Positions 56,130-64,000 of a stretch of DNA of 64,000 nt are shown one piece after another. The stretch is from NCBI GenBank assembly GCA_963839475.1, contig CAWIVH010000017.1, positions 902,092 through 966,091 of the forward strand, written 5' to 3'. The stretch's first letter is position 1. The number at the start of each line of letters is the position of its first letter. A program made the position numbers and the translations under genes. Under the pieces are notes generated by a model. It was not told where the DNA came from. It did no database searches and saw only the letters and a list, made by a program, of their open reading frames with translations. Source of the stretch: CAWIVH01 sp963839475 (GTDB taxonomy: Bacteria; Acidobacteriota; UBA6911).

Positions 56130-58091
56130 CTATTTCACCGTGGGGAACTCGGTGATGCGAAGGCGGGTGCAGCCGTACGGGATCAGCTCCAGCTCCACCA
56201 CCGGCTCCTCCGTCATGACCGGGCTCACGGGCGTCTCCCCCGCGGAATTGTCCGCCATCGTCCACCCCGGGATCGCCCTCCCCTTCACCTTCAGCACCAC
56301 CGCCGCAGTCGACTGCGCGAACGGGATGCTGCTCACCTTCTGCGTTTTCACCGCGAGCGACTTCTCCGGCGCCTCCCGGTCGAGGATCAGGCCGTAGTTC
56401 CAGGGCGTGAGCGGGTGGATCTCCCAATCCGCATGCGGGTATTCCGAGAAGCGGAAGGTCCCTTTCTCGGTCTTGGCAACTTGCTTGTACTGCTCTCCCA
56501 TTTTGAGCGAGAAGTAAAGCGGCCCGCGCAGGATCGAGACCGCCCCGTTGTAGCGGGTCTCGGTCCGGAGCTTCATCGGGAAGCGGATTTCCACCTTGTC
56601 GCCGTTCTTCCATGTCCGGATGATCTTGTGAAAACGCCCCGGCTCCACCGTCTCGGGCTTCGCGCCGGCGACGGTGATGGTCGCGCCCTCCCATCCCGGG
56701 ATCCTGAGATAGAGCGGGAACTCCGCCGCATTTTCGGTTTTCACCGTAAGGTTGATCTTCCCATCGAAGGGATAGTCGGTTTCCTCGGTAACGGTCACTT
56801 CGCTCCCGGGGCCGGCCTTTGCCTTCACTTCGCTCGGCCCATAGGCCACGGCGGCGAGGCCGCGATCCGGGGTCGCCATCCACATGTGCGACACCAGCTT
56901 CGGCCAGCCCTGGTGCATGTTCGAGGTGCAGCAGCCGAAGTTCGGCTCGACGCCGTAGACGTTCGACGAGTCGCCGTTGGTCGACCAGTTTCGCTTGGCC
57001 ACCGACACCAGCACCTGGTTCGACTGCTGATCGTACTGGTGCCCCCAGTAATCGGGAGTGCAGGTCCCCGGCTTCGCGTTGTACGCCAGGAGCTCGAGCC
57101 GGTCGGCCAGTCGGGTGTCGCCCAGGAGGGCGGTCAGGTTCTCGAGCGAGAACATCAGCTCCACCACGCCGCACAGCTCGGTCCCCTGGGTCGGTTTTTT
57201 CCCGGCGAGGTGTTCGTCGCCGCCGAACCGGCCCGCCACCTGGCCGTGGAAAGTGTCGAGGTTGTTCAGCGCGTCGAATACCGCCTTCTTATACTTTTCC
57301 TCCCCGGCAAGCATATAGCGCAGGCCTGGATATTTCACCGCCATCGCGATGTTCACCACATGCGAGGTGTGGCCCGGCTTCACGCCGATGCTGTTGATCT
57401 TGTCGCGGTAGGGGAACTCGGTGAAATAGCCGGCCCAGTCGAAGCAGTTGGGGAAGATTGTCTGCGCTGCCTTCAAGGCGTTCGGGTCGCCGGTGCGGTT
57501 GTAGAGCCAGTAGGCGTCGAGTACGTTTTCCCCCGCGCGTACGCCGCGCCACTCCTTGTCGGGCCAGTCGGGCGGATGGTCCGCGAGGTACTTGAAGTAA
57601 TTCTTGAGCAGCGCGAGGACGCGCGCGTCGCCGGTGGCTTCGTGGTACTGGGTCAGCACCTTCATGGCGATCGCCAGGGGCCAGCGATCCTTGTTTTTCG
57701 CCGGGCCGAACCAGCCGTCGGGCTGGCCGCTGGCAAGCATCCACTCGATCCAGGGTTTGGCTTTTTCCATCAGGCGCGGATCCTCGAGCAGGATCGCGAG
57801 TGGAACCAGCCCGTCCAGATAATAGGGACCGCGCTCCCAGCCCTCGCCTTCTCCGCCTTTCCAGGCCGTTGCAGGCCCGAGATCGGTCCAGAATTCCTCG
57901 AGGTGGCCGGTGAGTCCGTTTGCCTGGATGCGCAGCTGATCGCGCAGCCAGCCCTTCGGCTTCACCGCACCCAGCGGCAGCGGCACGAAGGCCGATTTAA
58001 CCAGCGGAGCGCGGAACTCGGGATAGAGCGTTTGGGATCTCACAACAGACGGCATCAGGCAGCAAACAAGGATAAATGCAATTCGCTTCAT
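56130..58091 (-). CDS. GH127-family glycosidase (beta-L-arabinofuranosidase-like), exported
   Basis: A 653-residue exported glycoside hydrolase of the DUF1680/GH127 fold. It has a signal peptide (MKRIAFILVCCLMPSVVRS), an (alpha/alpha)6 barrel with WERGPYYLDGLVPLAILL, and the metal and nucleophile residues seen in HypBA1: Glu and Cys in GTELCGVVELM and the Cys pair in EPNFGCCTSNMHQGWPK. It probably removes arabinofuranose from plant glycans, though related GH146 enzymes cannot be excluded. AAGGAGG precedes the ATG at 58091. Confidence 0.9.
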   Translation of the reverse strand: MKRIAFILVCCLMPSVVRSQTLYPEFRAPLVKSAFVPLPLGAVKPKGWLRDQLRIQANGLTGHLEEFWTDLGPATAWKGGEGEGWERGPYYLDGLVPLAILLEDPRLMEKAKPWIEWMLASGQPDGWFGPAKNKDRWPLAIAMKVLTQYHEATGDARVLALLKNYFKYLADHPPDWPDKEWRGVRAGENVLDAYWLYNRTGDPNALKAAQTIFPNCFDWAGYFTEFPYRDKINSIGVKPGHTSHVVNIAMAVKYPGLRYMLAGEEKYKKAVFDALNNLDTFHGQVAGRFGGDEHLAGKKPTQGTELCGVVELMFSLENLTALLGDTRLADRLELLAYNAKPGTCTPDYWGHQYDQQSNQVLVSVAKRNWSTNGDSSNVYGVEPNFGCCTSNMHQGWPKLVSHMWMATPDRGLAAVAYGPSEVKAKAGPGSEVTVTEETDYPFDGKINLTVKTENAAEFPLYLRIPGWEGATITVAGAKPETVEPGRFHKIIRTWKNGDKVEIRFPMKLRTETRYNGAVSILRGPLYFSLKMGEQYKQVAKTEKGTFRFSEYPHADWEIHPLTPWNYGLILDREAPEKSLAVKTQKVSSIPFAQSTAAVVLKVKGRAIPGWTMADNSAGETPVSPVMTEEPVVELELIPYGCTRLRITEFPTVK

Positions 58092-58143
58092 AGAACCGGA
58101 CCTCCTTGTCAGGCCAGACTAGCATAAACTGCGATTCCTAAAA

Positions 58144-58216
58144 AAACCACGAAGTGCGCAAAGACCCCAAGAAATATTTATGTTTTTCTTCGCGTCTTTG
58201 CGCGCTTTGTGGTTCA
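58144..58216. repeat. Simple hairpin repeat
   Basis: Arms AAACCACGAAGTGCGCAAAG and CTTTGCGCGCTTTGTGGTTC pair over an AT-rich loop. It lies between the divergent GH127 and sodC genes. Confidence 0.85.
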
Positions 58217-58236
58217 GTTTTCAGGAATATCAGAAT

Positions 58237-58264
58237 TTGAAATTCGAGGCAGATACGGCATAAT
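58237..58264 (+). promoter_or_regulatory. Promoter of the Cu/Zn superoxide dismutase gene
   Basis: TTGAAA (58237-58242) and CATAAT (58259-58264) are 16 bases apart. Transcription would begin about 15 bases before the ATG. Confidence 0.6.
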
Positions 58265-58286
58265 TCGAGAAACCAAGGAGATCCAG

Positions 58287-58823
58287 ATGAAGAAACTTTT
58301 CGTGATTGCTGTATTTGTCTTTGCCGTCACCGCTGCCCTTGCCCAGGACAAGCCTGCCCCTGCCCCGAACAAGGAAGCGATTGCAGTTATCGTCCCGACT
58401 GTTGGCAATAACGCCAAGGGTGTGGTCCGCTTCACTCAGGAAGGGCACGGCCTTAAGGTCGTCGCCGACATCGAAGGTCTGACGCCGAGCGCGAAGCACG
58501 GCTTTCACATTCATGAGTTCGGCGACTGCAGCGCGCCTGACGGGACCAGCGCCGGCGGCCACTTCGACCCGGCGGGAACCAAGTTCCACGGCAAGCCTGA
58601 GGACACGCAGAAGCACTCGGGCGACCTCGGCAACCTCGAAGCGGATGCAAGCGGCAAGGCGCACTACGAGGCCGTGATCCACGGGCCGTCGCTCGAAACC
58701 GGAACGGGATTGATCCTGGGGCGCGGCGTGATCGTGCACGCGAAGGCGGATGATTTCGGGCAGCCGGTGGGAAATGCCGGCGGCCGTATCGGCTGCGGTG
58801 TCATCGGGGTGAAGAAACCCTGA
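58287..58823 (+). CDS. Exported Cu/Zn superoxide dismutase
   Basis: A 178-residue periplasmic enzyme that turns superoxide into oxygen and peroxide. After a signal peptide (MKKLFVIAVFVFAVTAALAQ) the metal ligands are visible: GFHIHEFGDC, AGGHFDPAGTKFHG, HSGDLGN and VIVHAKADDFG; the disulfide cysteines lie in GDCSAP and RIGCGVIG. AAGGAG at 58275-58280 sets the start at 58287. It may protect surface proteins in the same export route as the copper oxidase. Confidence 0.96.
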   Translation: MKKLFVIAVFVFAVTAALAQDKPAPAPNKEAIAVIVPTVGNNAKGVVRFTQEGHGLKVVADIEGLTPSAKHGFHIHEFGDCSAPDGTSAGGHFDPAGTKFHGKPEDTQKHSGDLGNLEADASGKAHYEAVIHGPSLETGTGLILGRGVIVHAKADDFGQPVGNAGGRIGCGVIGVKKP

Positions 58824-58826
58824 CTG

Positions 58827-59000
58827 AAGCAGTTGCCAGTTATCAGTTGCCAGTTGTCAGTTGTCAGTTGCCAGTTGTCAGTTGCCAGTTGTCAGTTGTC
58901 AGTTGCCAGTGATACCTCCCATTCGAGGGCTAAAAGCTAACAGCTAATAGCTAATAGCTGACAGCTAAGAGCTAATAGCTAAAAGCTAATGGCTAAGAGC
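58827..59000. repeat. Heptamer arrays CAGTTGT/C and AGCTAAT
   Basis: CAGTTGT and CAGTTGC heptamers fill 58827-58915, and AGCTAAT/AGCTAAC units fill about 58929-59000. The second array touches the start codon of the TonB receptor at 59006, so there is no room for a normal ribosome site unless the repeat provides it. Confidence 0.88.
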
Positions 59001-59005
59001 CATGT

Positions 59006-61252
59006 ATGCTTATACAGCTAATCCTGGCTTGTCTGGTTTCAGCTCCCTTACTTCCTGCTGCGGCTATTTACGGGAAGGTGGTGGACCAGGCGACAGGGGA
59101 ACCTCTGCGCAAGGTCCGGGTCACCCTCCAGGGTGCCGATCTCCAGGCCGTCACCTCCGACGACGGCCTCTATCGCCTCGAACCTGTCGCTGCCGGCACC
59201 TACACCCTCCACGTCTCAACCATCGGCTACCGCCTGATCAAAAAGGAAATCCGGATTGAGGAAACCGACTCCCAGCAGGTCGACTTCTACCTCGGGCAAG
59301 AAGCCTCCACCATCAACGAAACGGTCCGCGTCACCGCGCCTGTGTTTGAAGAAGTCGAAAAGACGGCCGTTTCGCAGGTCACGCTGAACAGCACCGAGCT
59401 AAAGAACCTGGCCGGGGTCCTGATTGACGACCCGATGCGGTCGGTCCAGACGCTGCCCGGGGTGGCCGCCAATGACGACTTCGAGTCGTACTACTCCGTG
59501 CGCGGCGGGAGCTTCCAGAACAACGGCATCGTGGTCGACGGCGTCCTGACGCACAACCTGGCCCACACGATCCAGGGGACCCAGGACACAACCGGCTCCT
59601 TCATGCTCATGAACGGCGACCTGGTCGAAAGCATGGCCCTCTTTTCCGGCGGCTTTTCGGCCAAGTATGGCGACCGCACCGCTTCGTTCGTCGACGTCGT
59701 GACGCGCGAAGGGAGCCGCGACCGCCCCCACGTCCGCCTGGCGGTGAGCGGAACCAACGCCGCGGTAGTCGCCGAAGGGCCGGTCGACAGCTCGCACCGC
59801 GGTTCGTACATCATCTCGGCGCGCAAGAGCTACGTCGATTATCTGGTGCGCCGCATCGGCAAGGAGACCGATCTCGCGCTGGGCTTCACCGACGCCCAGG
59901 GGAAATACACTTACGACGTGAACGCCGCCAACAAATTCGGCGCCAGTTTCACCTGGGGTCGCACGACGCTGGGGCGCGAGCCGTTGAACCGCGGCGTCAC
60001 CAGCCTGATTGACGGCGAGAACAACGTCGGGATGATGAACCTCTCCTGGACCTATATCCCCAGCACCAGGATCTGGTGGGAGAACCGCCTCTACCTGATC
60101 CGCGAGACGTATCGAAGCTCCAACCGCGACCACGAGGTGCTCGGGAGCGGCGAGTACGTCGAATTCTCGCAGCGGTCGGATCTGAGCGTCCAGGCCTCAC
60201 GCCGCCACCGCCTCGAGGCCGGGGTGCTGGTGCGTGCGGTCGACGACCGCATCCTCGACCGGCGCTACGATTATGCCAACCGCACCTTTGTCGATTATCA
60301 ATCGGTGCGCGGACGTTTTCACCAGACCGCCGGCTACGCCCAGGACCGCTGGTCGCTGGTCGAGGGAAAGCTGAGCGCGATCGTGGGCGCGCGCATCGAC
60401 GCAACCGGCTTGACCGGGCAGGTGGCCGCGACGCCGCGGGCTTCGCTGGAGTGGCGCATCGCCAAGGGCTCCAAGCTCGACGCGGGCTGGGGCATCTTTA
60501 CCCAGTTTCCGGATACCCTGTCGGTGCTGGGGCGCAACGGCGATCCCGGCTTGCGCGCCGAATTGGCGCGCCATTACATCGCCGGGTACGAACAACTGCT
60601 GGGGGAGAAGACGCGATTGCGCTTCGAGTTTTATGACAAGGAGGAGGCCGACCTGCCGCGCAGCCGCGACAGCCTCTATCGCCTGGTTAACGGCAAGGTC
60701 ACCCCTCCCGACATCAATTTCCATTATGACAACGCCCTGCGCGGGAGCTCGCGCGGCTTCGACATCATGGTGCAGCGCCGCAGCGCCAACCGGCTGGCCG
60801 GGTGGATCTCCTATTCCTATGCGCATTCGCGGCGGCACGACCTGGTGACCGGCGAGAAGTATCCGAACGAGTTCGAGCAGGCCCACACGGTTAATGTCTA
60901 TGGGAGCTACCGTTTCTCGGAGAGCTGGAATCTGAGTGCGAAGGCGCGCTTCGGCAGCGGGTTTCCCTACCCCGGATATTTTGAGGAGCGCGGCGGCAAT
61001 TTCTACCTCTCGACCGAGAGGAACCAGGAGCGGCTGCCGTATTACGGGCGGGTGGATTTCAGGGTCAATAAGGCGTTTTACCTGTCGTGGGGGAAGATTT
61101 CGTTGTATGTGGAATTGCTGAATGTGGCCAACCGGGAAAACATCCGCTTCGATCAAATCACGTCTGTGAATGCGACGACGAAGCGGATCTTCTATTCCAA
61201 AGATACGCTATTTCCTATCCTTCCCACCGCCGGCTTCGTCATCGAATTCTGA
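59006..61252 (+). CDS. TonB-dependent outer-membrane receptor with N-terminal carboxypeptidase-like domain
   Basis: A 748-residue receptor with a signal peptide (MLIQLILACLVSAPLLPAAA), a carboxypeptidase-regulatory domain (IYGKVVDQATGEPLRKVRVT), a plug (DPMRSVQTLPGVAANDDFES, VRGGSFQNNGIVVDG) and a beta-barrel. It probably imports a nutrient or metal with TonB energy; the ligand is unknown. The start ATG lies six bases from an AGCT heptamer array and lacks a clear ribosome site; an overlapping ATG at 59002 is in another frame. Confidence 0.9.
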   Translation: MLIQLILACLVSAPLLPAAAIYGKVVDQATGEPLRKVRVTLQGADLQAVTSDDGLYRLEPVAAGTYTLHVSTIGYRLIKKEIRIEETDSQQVDFYLGQEASTINETVRVTAPVFEEVEKTAVSQVTLNSTELKNLAGVLIDDPMRSVQTLPGVAANDDFESYYSVRGGSFQNNGIVVDGVLTHNLAHTIQGTQDTTGSFMLMNGDLVESMALFSGGFSAKYGDRTASFVDVVTREGSRDRPHVRLAVSGTNAAVVAEGPVDSSHRGSYIISARKSYVDYLVRRIGKETDLALGFTDAQGKYTYDVNAANKFGASFTWGRTTLGREPLNRGVTSLIDGENNVGMMNLSWTYIPSTRIWWENRLYLIRETYRSSNRDHEVLGSGEYVEFSQRSDLSVQASRRHRLEAGVLVRAVDDRILDRRYDYANRTFVDYQSVRGRFHQTAGYAQDRWSLVEGKLSAIVGARIDATGLTGQVAATPRASLEWRIAKGSKLDAGWGIFTQFPDTLSVLGRNGDPGLRAELARHYIAGYEQLLGEKTRLRFEFYDKEEADLPRSRDSLYRLVNGKVTPPDINFHYDNALRGSSRGFDIMVQRRSANRLAGWISYSYAHSRRHDLVTGEKYPNEFEQAHTVNVYGSYRFSESWNLSAKARFGSGFPYPGYFEERGGNFYLSTERNQERLPYYGRVDFRVNKAFYLSWGKISLYVELLNVANRENIRFDQITSVNATTKRIFYSKDTLFPILPTAGFVIEF

Positions 61253-61325
61253 ACCACCAGGAACACCAAGACCGCAAAGACAACTAATCAAAACGCTTAG
61301 AGGTCTTCGCGCCTTCGCGGTTCAA
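61250..61325. repeat. Simple hairpin repeat, near-duplicate of 62060
   Basis: This copy and the one at 62060-62134 share about 50 nearly identical bases (ACCGCAAAGACAACTAATC through CTTCGCGCC), much closer than other copies, so one is probably a recent duplicate. The PIN gene on the minus strand ends inside it. Confidence 0.9.
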
Positions 61326-61713
61326 AATGAAGGCTGTAAATGGGGATTCGGAGGGAACGGGCGCACAGAAGCATACGATCGTCGTAGGTGGCAAGAACGA
61401 CTTCCTGGCCCCGTTCCCGAACAAATTCCAGGGACGCAAGGTGGAGCGCGTCGAGGGTGCGCACCGGCGATGGAAACGGTTCCAGCGCCCGGGCGAGAAC
61501 CGGGGGAGACAGCTCGAGGAGGGCAATCCGGCCGATGAACATGCGGACCAACTCGCCGTGCGTCCCGGCGAGACCCCGGGCATGAATACGATTCCAAATC
61601 TCGTACACCAGCAACCGGCTGGAAACGAGGGTCTCGCCCCAGAGCTCCGCCGGCGGAACCCGGTCTTCGCACAGGAGTTGAGCCAGGGCCACTGAGGTGT
61701 CGAGGTATATCAC
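61297..61713 (-). CDS. PIN-domain toxin (VapC-like)
   Basis: A 138-residue PIN-domain nuclease, probably an RNase toxin. The acidic residues are in IYLDTSVALAQLL, VYEIWNRIH, LDALHLASLE and TYDDRML. The GTG start at 61713 has GGAGG five bases upstream and overlaps the antitoxin stop as GTGA. The last residues (EPRRREDL) and the stop are read from a dispersed hairpin repeat. Confidence 0.88.
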   Translation of the reverse strand: MIYLDTSVALAQLLCEDRVPPAELWGETLVSSRLLVYEIWNRIHARGLAGTHGELVRMFIGRIALLELSPPVLARALEPFPSPVRTLDALHLASLEFVRERGQEVVLATYDDRMLLCARSLRIPIYSLHFEPRRREDL

Positions 61714-62000
61714 CGGTCCTCCCGGGCATCCTCGAGTTCGCGCTGCAGCTCGGTCCAGGAGCATACCGGACGGCGCGGCGGCGCACCGCTCTGGGGCATG
61801 ACCGGCGGCGAAATCCAGCCCTCGCGCACGGCCTTCGCCAGGATTGCGTCCCGAACAAAGGGACTGCGTTCGACGCGCGGAGGTGCGAGCTCCGCCACAA
61901 CGCGGTCGCGATCCGTGACCAGGACCGTCTCACCGCCGGCAGCCAGGCGCACGTATTCGCTCAATTTGTTTTTCAGCACCTTCAGTCCCACGGAGCGCAT
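61710..62000 (-). CDS. Phd/YefM-like antitoxin of PIN pair 1
   Basis: A 96-residue antitoxin-like protein: MRSVGLKVLKNKLSEYVRLA and GGETVLVTDRDRVVAELAPP form the Phd-type DNA-binding domain; the C-terminal part would neutralise the PIN toxin. The ATG at 62000 gives the usual start; a longer frame runs into repeat sequence. Its stop overlaps the toxin GTG. Confidence 0.87.
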   Translation of the reverse strand: MRSVGLKVLKNKLSEYVRLAAGGETVLVTDRDRVVAELAPPRVERSPFVRDAILAKAVREGWISPPVMPQSGAPPRRPVCSWTELQRELEDAREDR

Positions 62001-62059
62001 GGAAGAAATGTAGCTTCCAGAAGCTTCCTTGTCAAGCATTGAGGTATTCACTTGATTTT

Positions 62060-62134
62060 GAACCGCAAAGACGCTAAGACCGCAAAGACAACTAATCAAA
62101 ACGCTTAGAGGTCTTCGCGCCCTTCGCGGCTCAA
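62060..62134. repeat. Simple hairpin repeat, near-duplicate of 61250
   Basis: Arms ACCGCAAAGACGCTAAGACC and the right side ending CTTCGCGGCTC. It separates PIN pair 1 from PIN pair 2 and lies two bases from the PIN 2 stop. Confidence 0.88.
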
Positions 62135-62135
62135 A

Positions 62136-62567
62136 TCAATGAGGATCCTTGCTTTGAGCTTGGATGGAGGTCAGGAAAGCCGAAGGATGCAGCACCGGTA
62201 TGCTGCCTGTGGGAAAATGATCTGCATCGCGAGTGACCAGGCAGGAGGCATCGGCGTGGAGCGCAGAATGGTATTGGATGGCGTCCTCGAAATCCTCAAA
62301 GTCGGCATCGATGGACTGGCTAAGGATTTGGGCGGTGAGTGGAACTGCCGTGAAAACGTTCCTCATCAGGAGAAGCGACTGGTTGGCCTTTTTCCGATTC
62401 GAGGCTCTTCGAACGATGTAATAGATATTGTTGAAGCTGATTGCGGAAATCAGGGCTTCCAGCTCACCGCGTTCGGCCAGTGACCAGATTCTCGCGGCAT
62501 CTGAATAAAAAGGTTGTCTTTTTGCCAGGACATCCAGCAGGACATGGGTGTCAACGAAAATTCTCAC
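62136..62567 (-). CDS. PIN-domain toxin of pair 2
   Basis: A 143-residue PIN protein with IFVDTHVLLDVLAKRQPFY, DFEDAIQYHSALHADA and LVTRDADHF, the acidic residues of the nuclease site. It starts with GTG at 62567, eleven bases past the antitoxin stop. Substrate RNA is unknown. Confidence 0.88.
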   Translation of the reverse strand: MRIFVDTHVLLDVLAKRQPFYSDAARIWSLAERGELEALISAISFNNIYYIVRRASNRKKANQSLLLMRNVFTAVPLTAQILSQSIDADFEDFEDAIQYHSALHADASCLVTRDADHFPTGSIPVLHPSAFLTSIQAQSKDPH

Positions 62568-62578
62568 GGTCGGGCACC

Positions 62579-62821
62579 CTATTTCCGTGCGAGAGCTTCG
62601 GCGAGCAGGTCTTTGTAATCCGAGTCAGCAGGCAGATGGATCAACCCGGACGCTCTTTTCGTAAGCGGTGCGCGCGCTTCCCGGGATTGAGCGTCGTGAG
62701 TCATAACGCGGATAAGTCTTGAAAAGAGCGCGGAGAGGCTGGTGTTTTGTTGGGCAGCCAGTTTCTTTGCCTGTCGGATCAGCTCTTTGTCTGCGCTCAG
62801 GGTAAGCTTGGTCGTGGGCAT
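62579..62821 (-). CDS. Antitoxin of PIN pair 2 (ribbon-helix-helix, DUF6364-like)
   Basis: An 80-residue protein; MPTTKLTLSADKELIRQAKK resembles the strand and helix of a ribbon-helix-helix DNA-binding antitoxin. The ATG at 62821 is preferred over an upstream ATG. It directly precedes the PIN toxin. Confidence 0.83.
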   Translation of the reverse strand: MPTTKLTLSADKELIRQAKKLAAQQNTSLSALFSRLIRVMTHDAQSREARAPLTKRASGLIHLPADSDYKDLLAEALARK

Positions 62822-63067
62822 GGCGCATCTCCATACGTATTGATAAATGATTATCATACGTATGGAGCTTCAAATCAAGCCGATCCAATCAATCCTTCGA
62901 GGTCTCCCATGAAAAAAGCCGCAATCCGCAATTCGTCATTTGCTTCCAAGTTGTCCCAGGTTTTTCATCCGCTGTGATGAGCCCCAGGCTCCTGATGACT
63001 TGGCCGTTTCCTGAGCCAGGAAATAATGGTTATTTCTTCGCGGTCTTGGCGCCTTCGCGGTTCGTGG

Positions 63068-63556
63068 TTATGGCGTGATCCGAACCGGAACAGCCAGCAA
63101 GCCGATTCGGCGGGCGGCCTCTGCAAGTCGCCTATCAAACGTGAGGATGGTTCGTGCCTCGGCGGTTGAGGCAAGCGCCAGGTGGAGGGCATCACCCGTA
63201 CGCAAGGGGTGCTCGTTCAGAGCCAGCAACCAACGCTCAGCTTCCCTGTGAATCGAGGGCAGAAGTTGCACCACCTGGTATATTCCATCCTCGACGTCGG
63301 CAAGAATTTTGACGTGGAGGCGGCCGGCGGCATCCGCAGGAAAGCAATCTTCTCGCTGGCGCCTTGCGAAGGCAGAAATAATCTCGGTGATTCCGAGGTC
63401 TGAGATCAGCAAATCGTTCCGATTATCTAAAACCTCATCCAAGCGGTCGCTGCCGTCCTCCTGGATATACAGCTTGACCAGGGCGCTTGCATCAAGATAG
63501 ATCGGCCCGTCGCAGTAGTATTTCGAAAATTCCACATCATTGGAGGCGGTCTTCAC
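63068..63556 (-). CDS. PIN-domain toxin of pair 3
   Basis: A 162-residue PIN protein with IYLDASALVKLYIQEDGSD, ITEIISAFARRQRED, TGDALHLALAS and ILTFDRRLAEAA, a complete acidic site. The GTG at 63556 overlaps the antitoxin gene by 20 bases; GGAAG precedes it. Confidence 0.9.
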   Translation of the reverse strand: MKTASNDVEFSKYYCDGPIYLDASALVKLYIQEDGSDRLDEVLDNRNDLLISDLGITEIISAFARRQREDCFPADAAGRLHVKILADVEDGIYQVVQLLPSIHREAERWLLALNEHPLRTGDALHLALASTAEARTILTFDRRLAEAARRIGLLAVPVRITP

Positions 63557-63776
63557 GGTCTTCCAGAATTGCCTCAGATAAGGGTGGATTCACCCTGGGC
63601 ATGGACCGGCGGAAACCTGCATGGCTGGTATAGGGTTTGTTGAGTTTCCGTTTTGCGGGCAAAAGCCTGGCCACGGGTCGGCCCCGGTCGGTGATGATCA
63701 CTTCCCTGCCCTTCAGCACCTCATCGATCAATGCGGTCAGATTTTGTCGCGCCTCGCGTATCCCGGCTTTTTTCAT
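63537..63776 (-). CDS. Phd/YefM-like antitoxin of PIN pair 3
   Basis: A 79-residue antitoxin with MKKAGIREARQNLTALIDEV and GREVIITDRGRPVARLLPAK, the Phd pattern; the C-terminal tail (PLSEAILEDREDRLQ) should bind the PIN toxin. It overlaps the toxin gene. Confidence 0.9.
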   Translation of the reverse strand: MKKAGIREARQNLTALIDEVLKGREVIITDRGRPVARLLPAKRKLNKPYTSHAGFRRSMPRVNPPLSEAILEDREDRLQ

Positions 63777-63833
63777 AAGGTCTATTGTGCTACATGTTAC
63801 ACATCAAAATCAACTACTTCAGTTTTTGAGATC

Positions 63834-64000
63834 TTTGCGTATCACATCTGTAAATTCTTGTTTTTCAGGCAAGATTTATTGAATCGTGAAAACGGGGGTG
63901 AAAGCAACAAGTTCGCAGTTCCTCATGCGACTCCGAACTGAAAACTGAGAACTGAGAACTGAGAACTGAAAACTTTGGTTGCGGCCAAAGGCTGCGTCAC
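63834..64000 (+). repeat. Dispersed element, copy D (cut by the window end)
   Basis: The same left flank as copies A and B (ATCACATCTGTAAATTC), then AGTTCGC heptamers and their complement, then TTGCGGCCAAAGGCTGCGTC at the edge. It borders antitoxin 3. Confidence 0.88.

Noticed and set aside
56415..58127. A 570-residue open frame on the plus strand
   Set aside because: It is antisense to the GH127 gene, which has a signal peptide, a ribosome site and catalytic residues.

Overview
This window is GC-rich bacterial chromosome, most likely from an Acidobacteriota genome or metagenome bin. The support is an Oar-like TonB receptor with an N-terminal carboxypeptidase-regulatory fold, a VWA protein of the type common in Acidobacteria, an Alternative Complex III cluster in the order actA-B-C-D, a PEP-CTERM protein, and many secreted peptidases. 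No phage, integrase, transposase, rRNA, tRNA or CRISPR array was recognised.

Layout. 1-0.5 kb: a palindromic repeat block. 0.5-6.3 kb (minus): actABCD of Alternative Complex III, with actC frameshifted. 6.6-10.4 kb: Oar-like outer-membrane receptor. 10.7-15.2 kb: aldo/keto reductase, M1 peptidase, cold-shock protein, ChaN-PDZ lipoprotein. 15.3-18.5 kb: a coupled pair of M16 peptidases. 18.7-22.5 kb: copper module (CusB-like adaptor and multicopper oxidase), both frameshifted. 23.2-32.4 kb: S9 peptidase, PDH E1 (aceE), galactokinase, aconitase. 32.9-36 kb: GNAT protein, DUF4097-like protein, DinB protein, VWA protein. 36.2-39.4 kb: leuD, leuC and an isocitrate/isopropylmalate dehydrogenase. 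39.4-46.2 kb: Nudix hydrolase, H+-pyrophosphatase, SpmA/SpmB, LD-carboxypeptidase, a helical basic-tailed protein. 46.2-50.9 kb: AGCT-rich tandem array, ClpX-like ATPase, radical SAM protein, nucleoside transporter. 51-61 kb: secreted esterase, PEP-CTERM protein, LamG-VanZ protein, GH127 glycosidase, Cu/Zn SOD, second TonB receptor. 61.3-63.8 kb: three consecutive PIN-toxin/antitoxin pairs.

Together the genes suggest an aerobic or facultative heterotroph that breaks down peptides and plant-type sugars. It respires through ACIII, makes acetyl-CoA through PDH, and handles copper and superoxide at the cell surface.

The most unusual feature is the intergenic DNA. Almost every gap carries a palindromic repeat from one of several families: simple hairpins of degenerate 9-mers; four roughly 240-bp composite elements with three nested arms and tip hairpins that could fold as a cloverleaf; a roughly 180-bp element in five copies with constant flanks and a heptamer-repeat core; and pure heptamer arrays. 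Some repeats supply the first or last codons of neighbouring genes. Eight frameshifts in five genes (actC, an M16 peptidase, cusB, the oxidase and a DUF4097-like gene) may be assembly errors or real decay; sequence alone cannot settle this.
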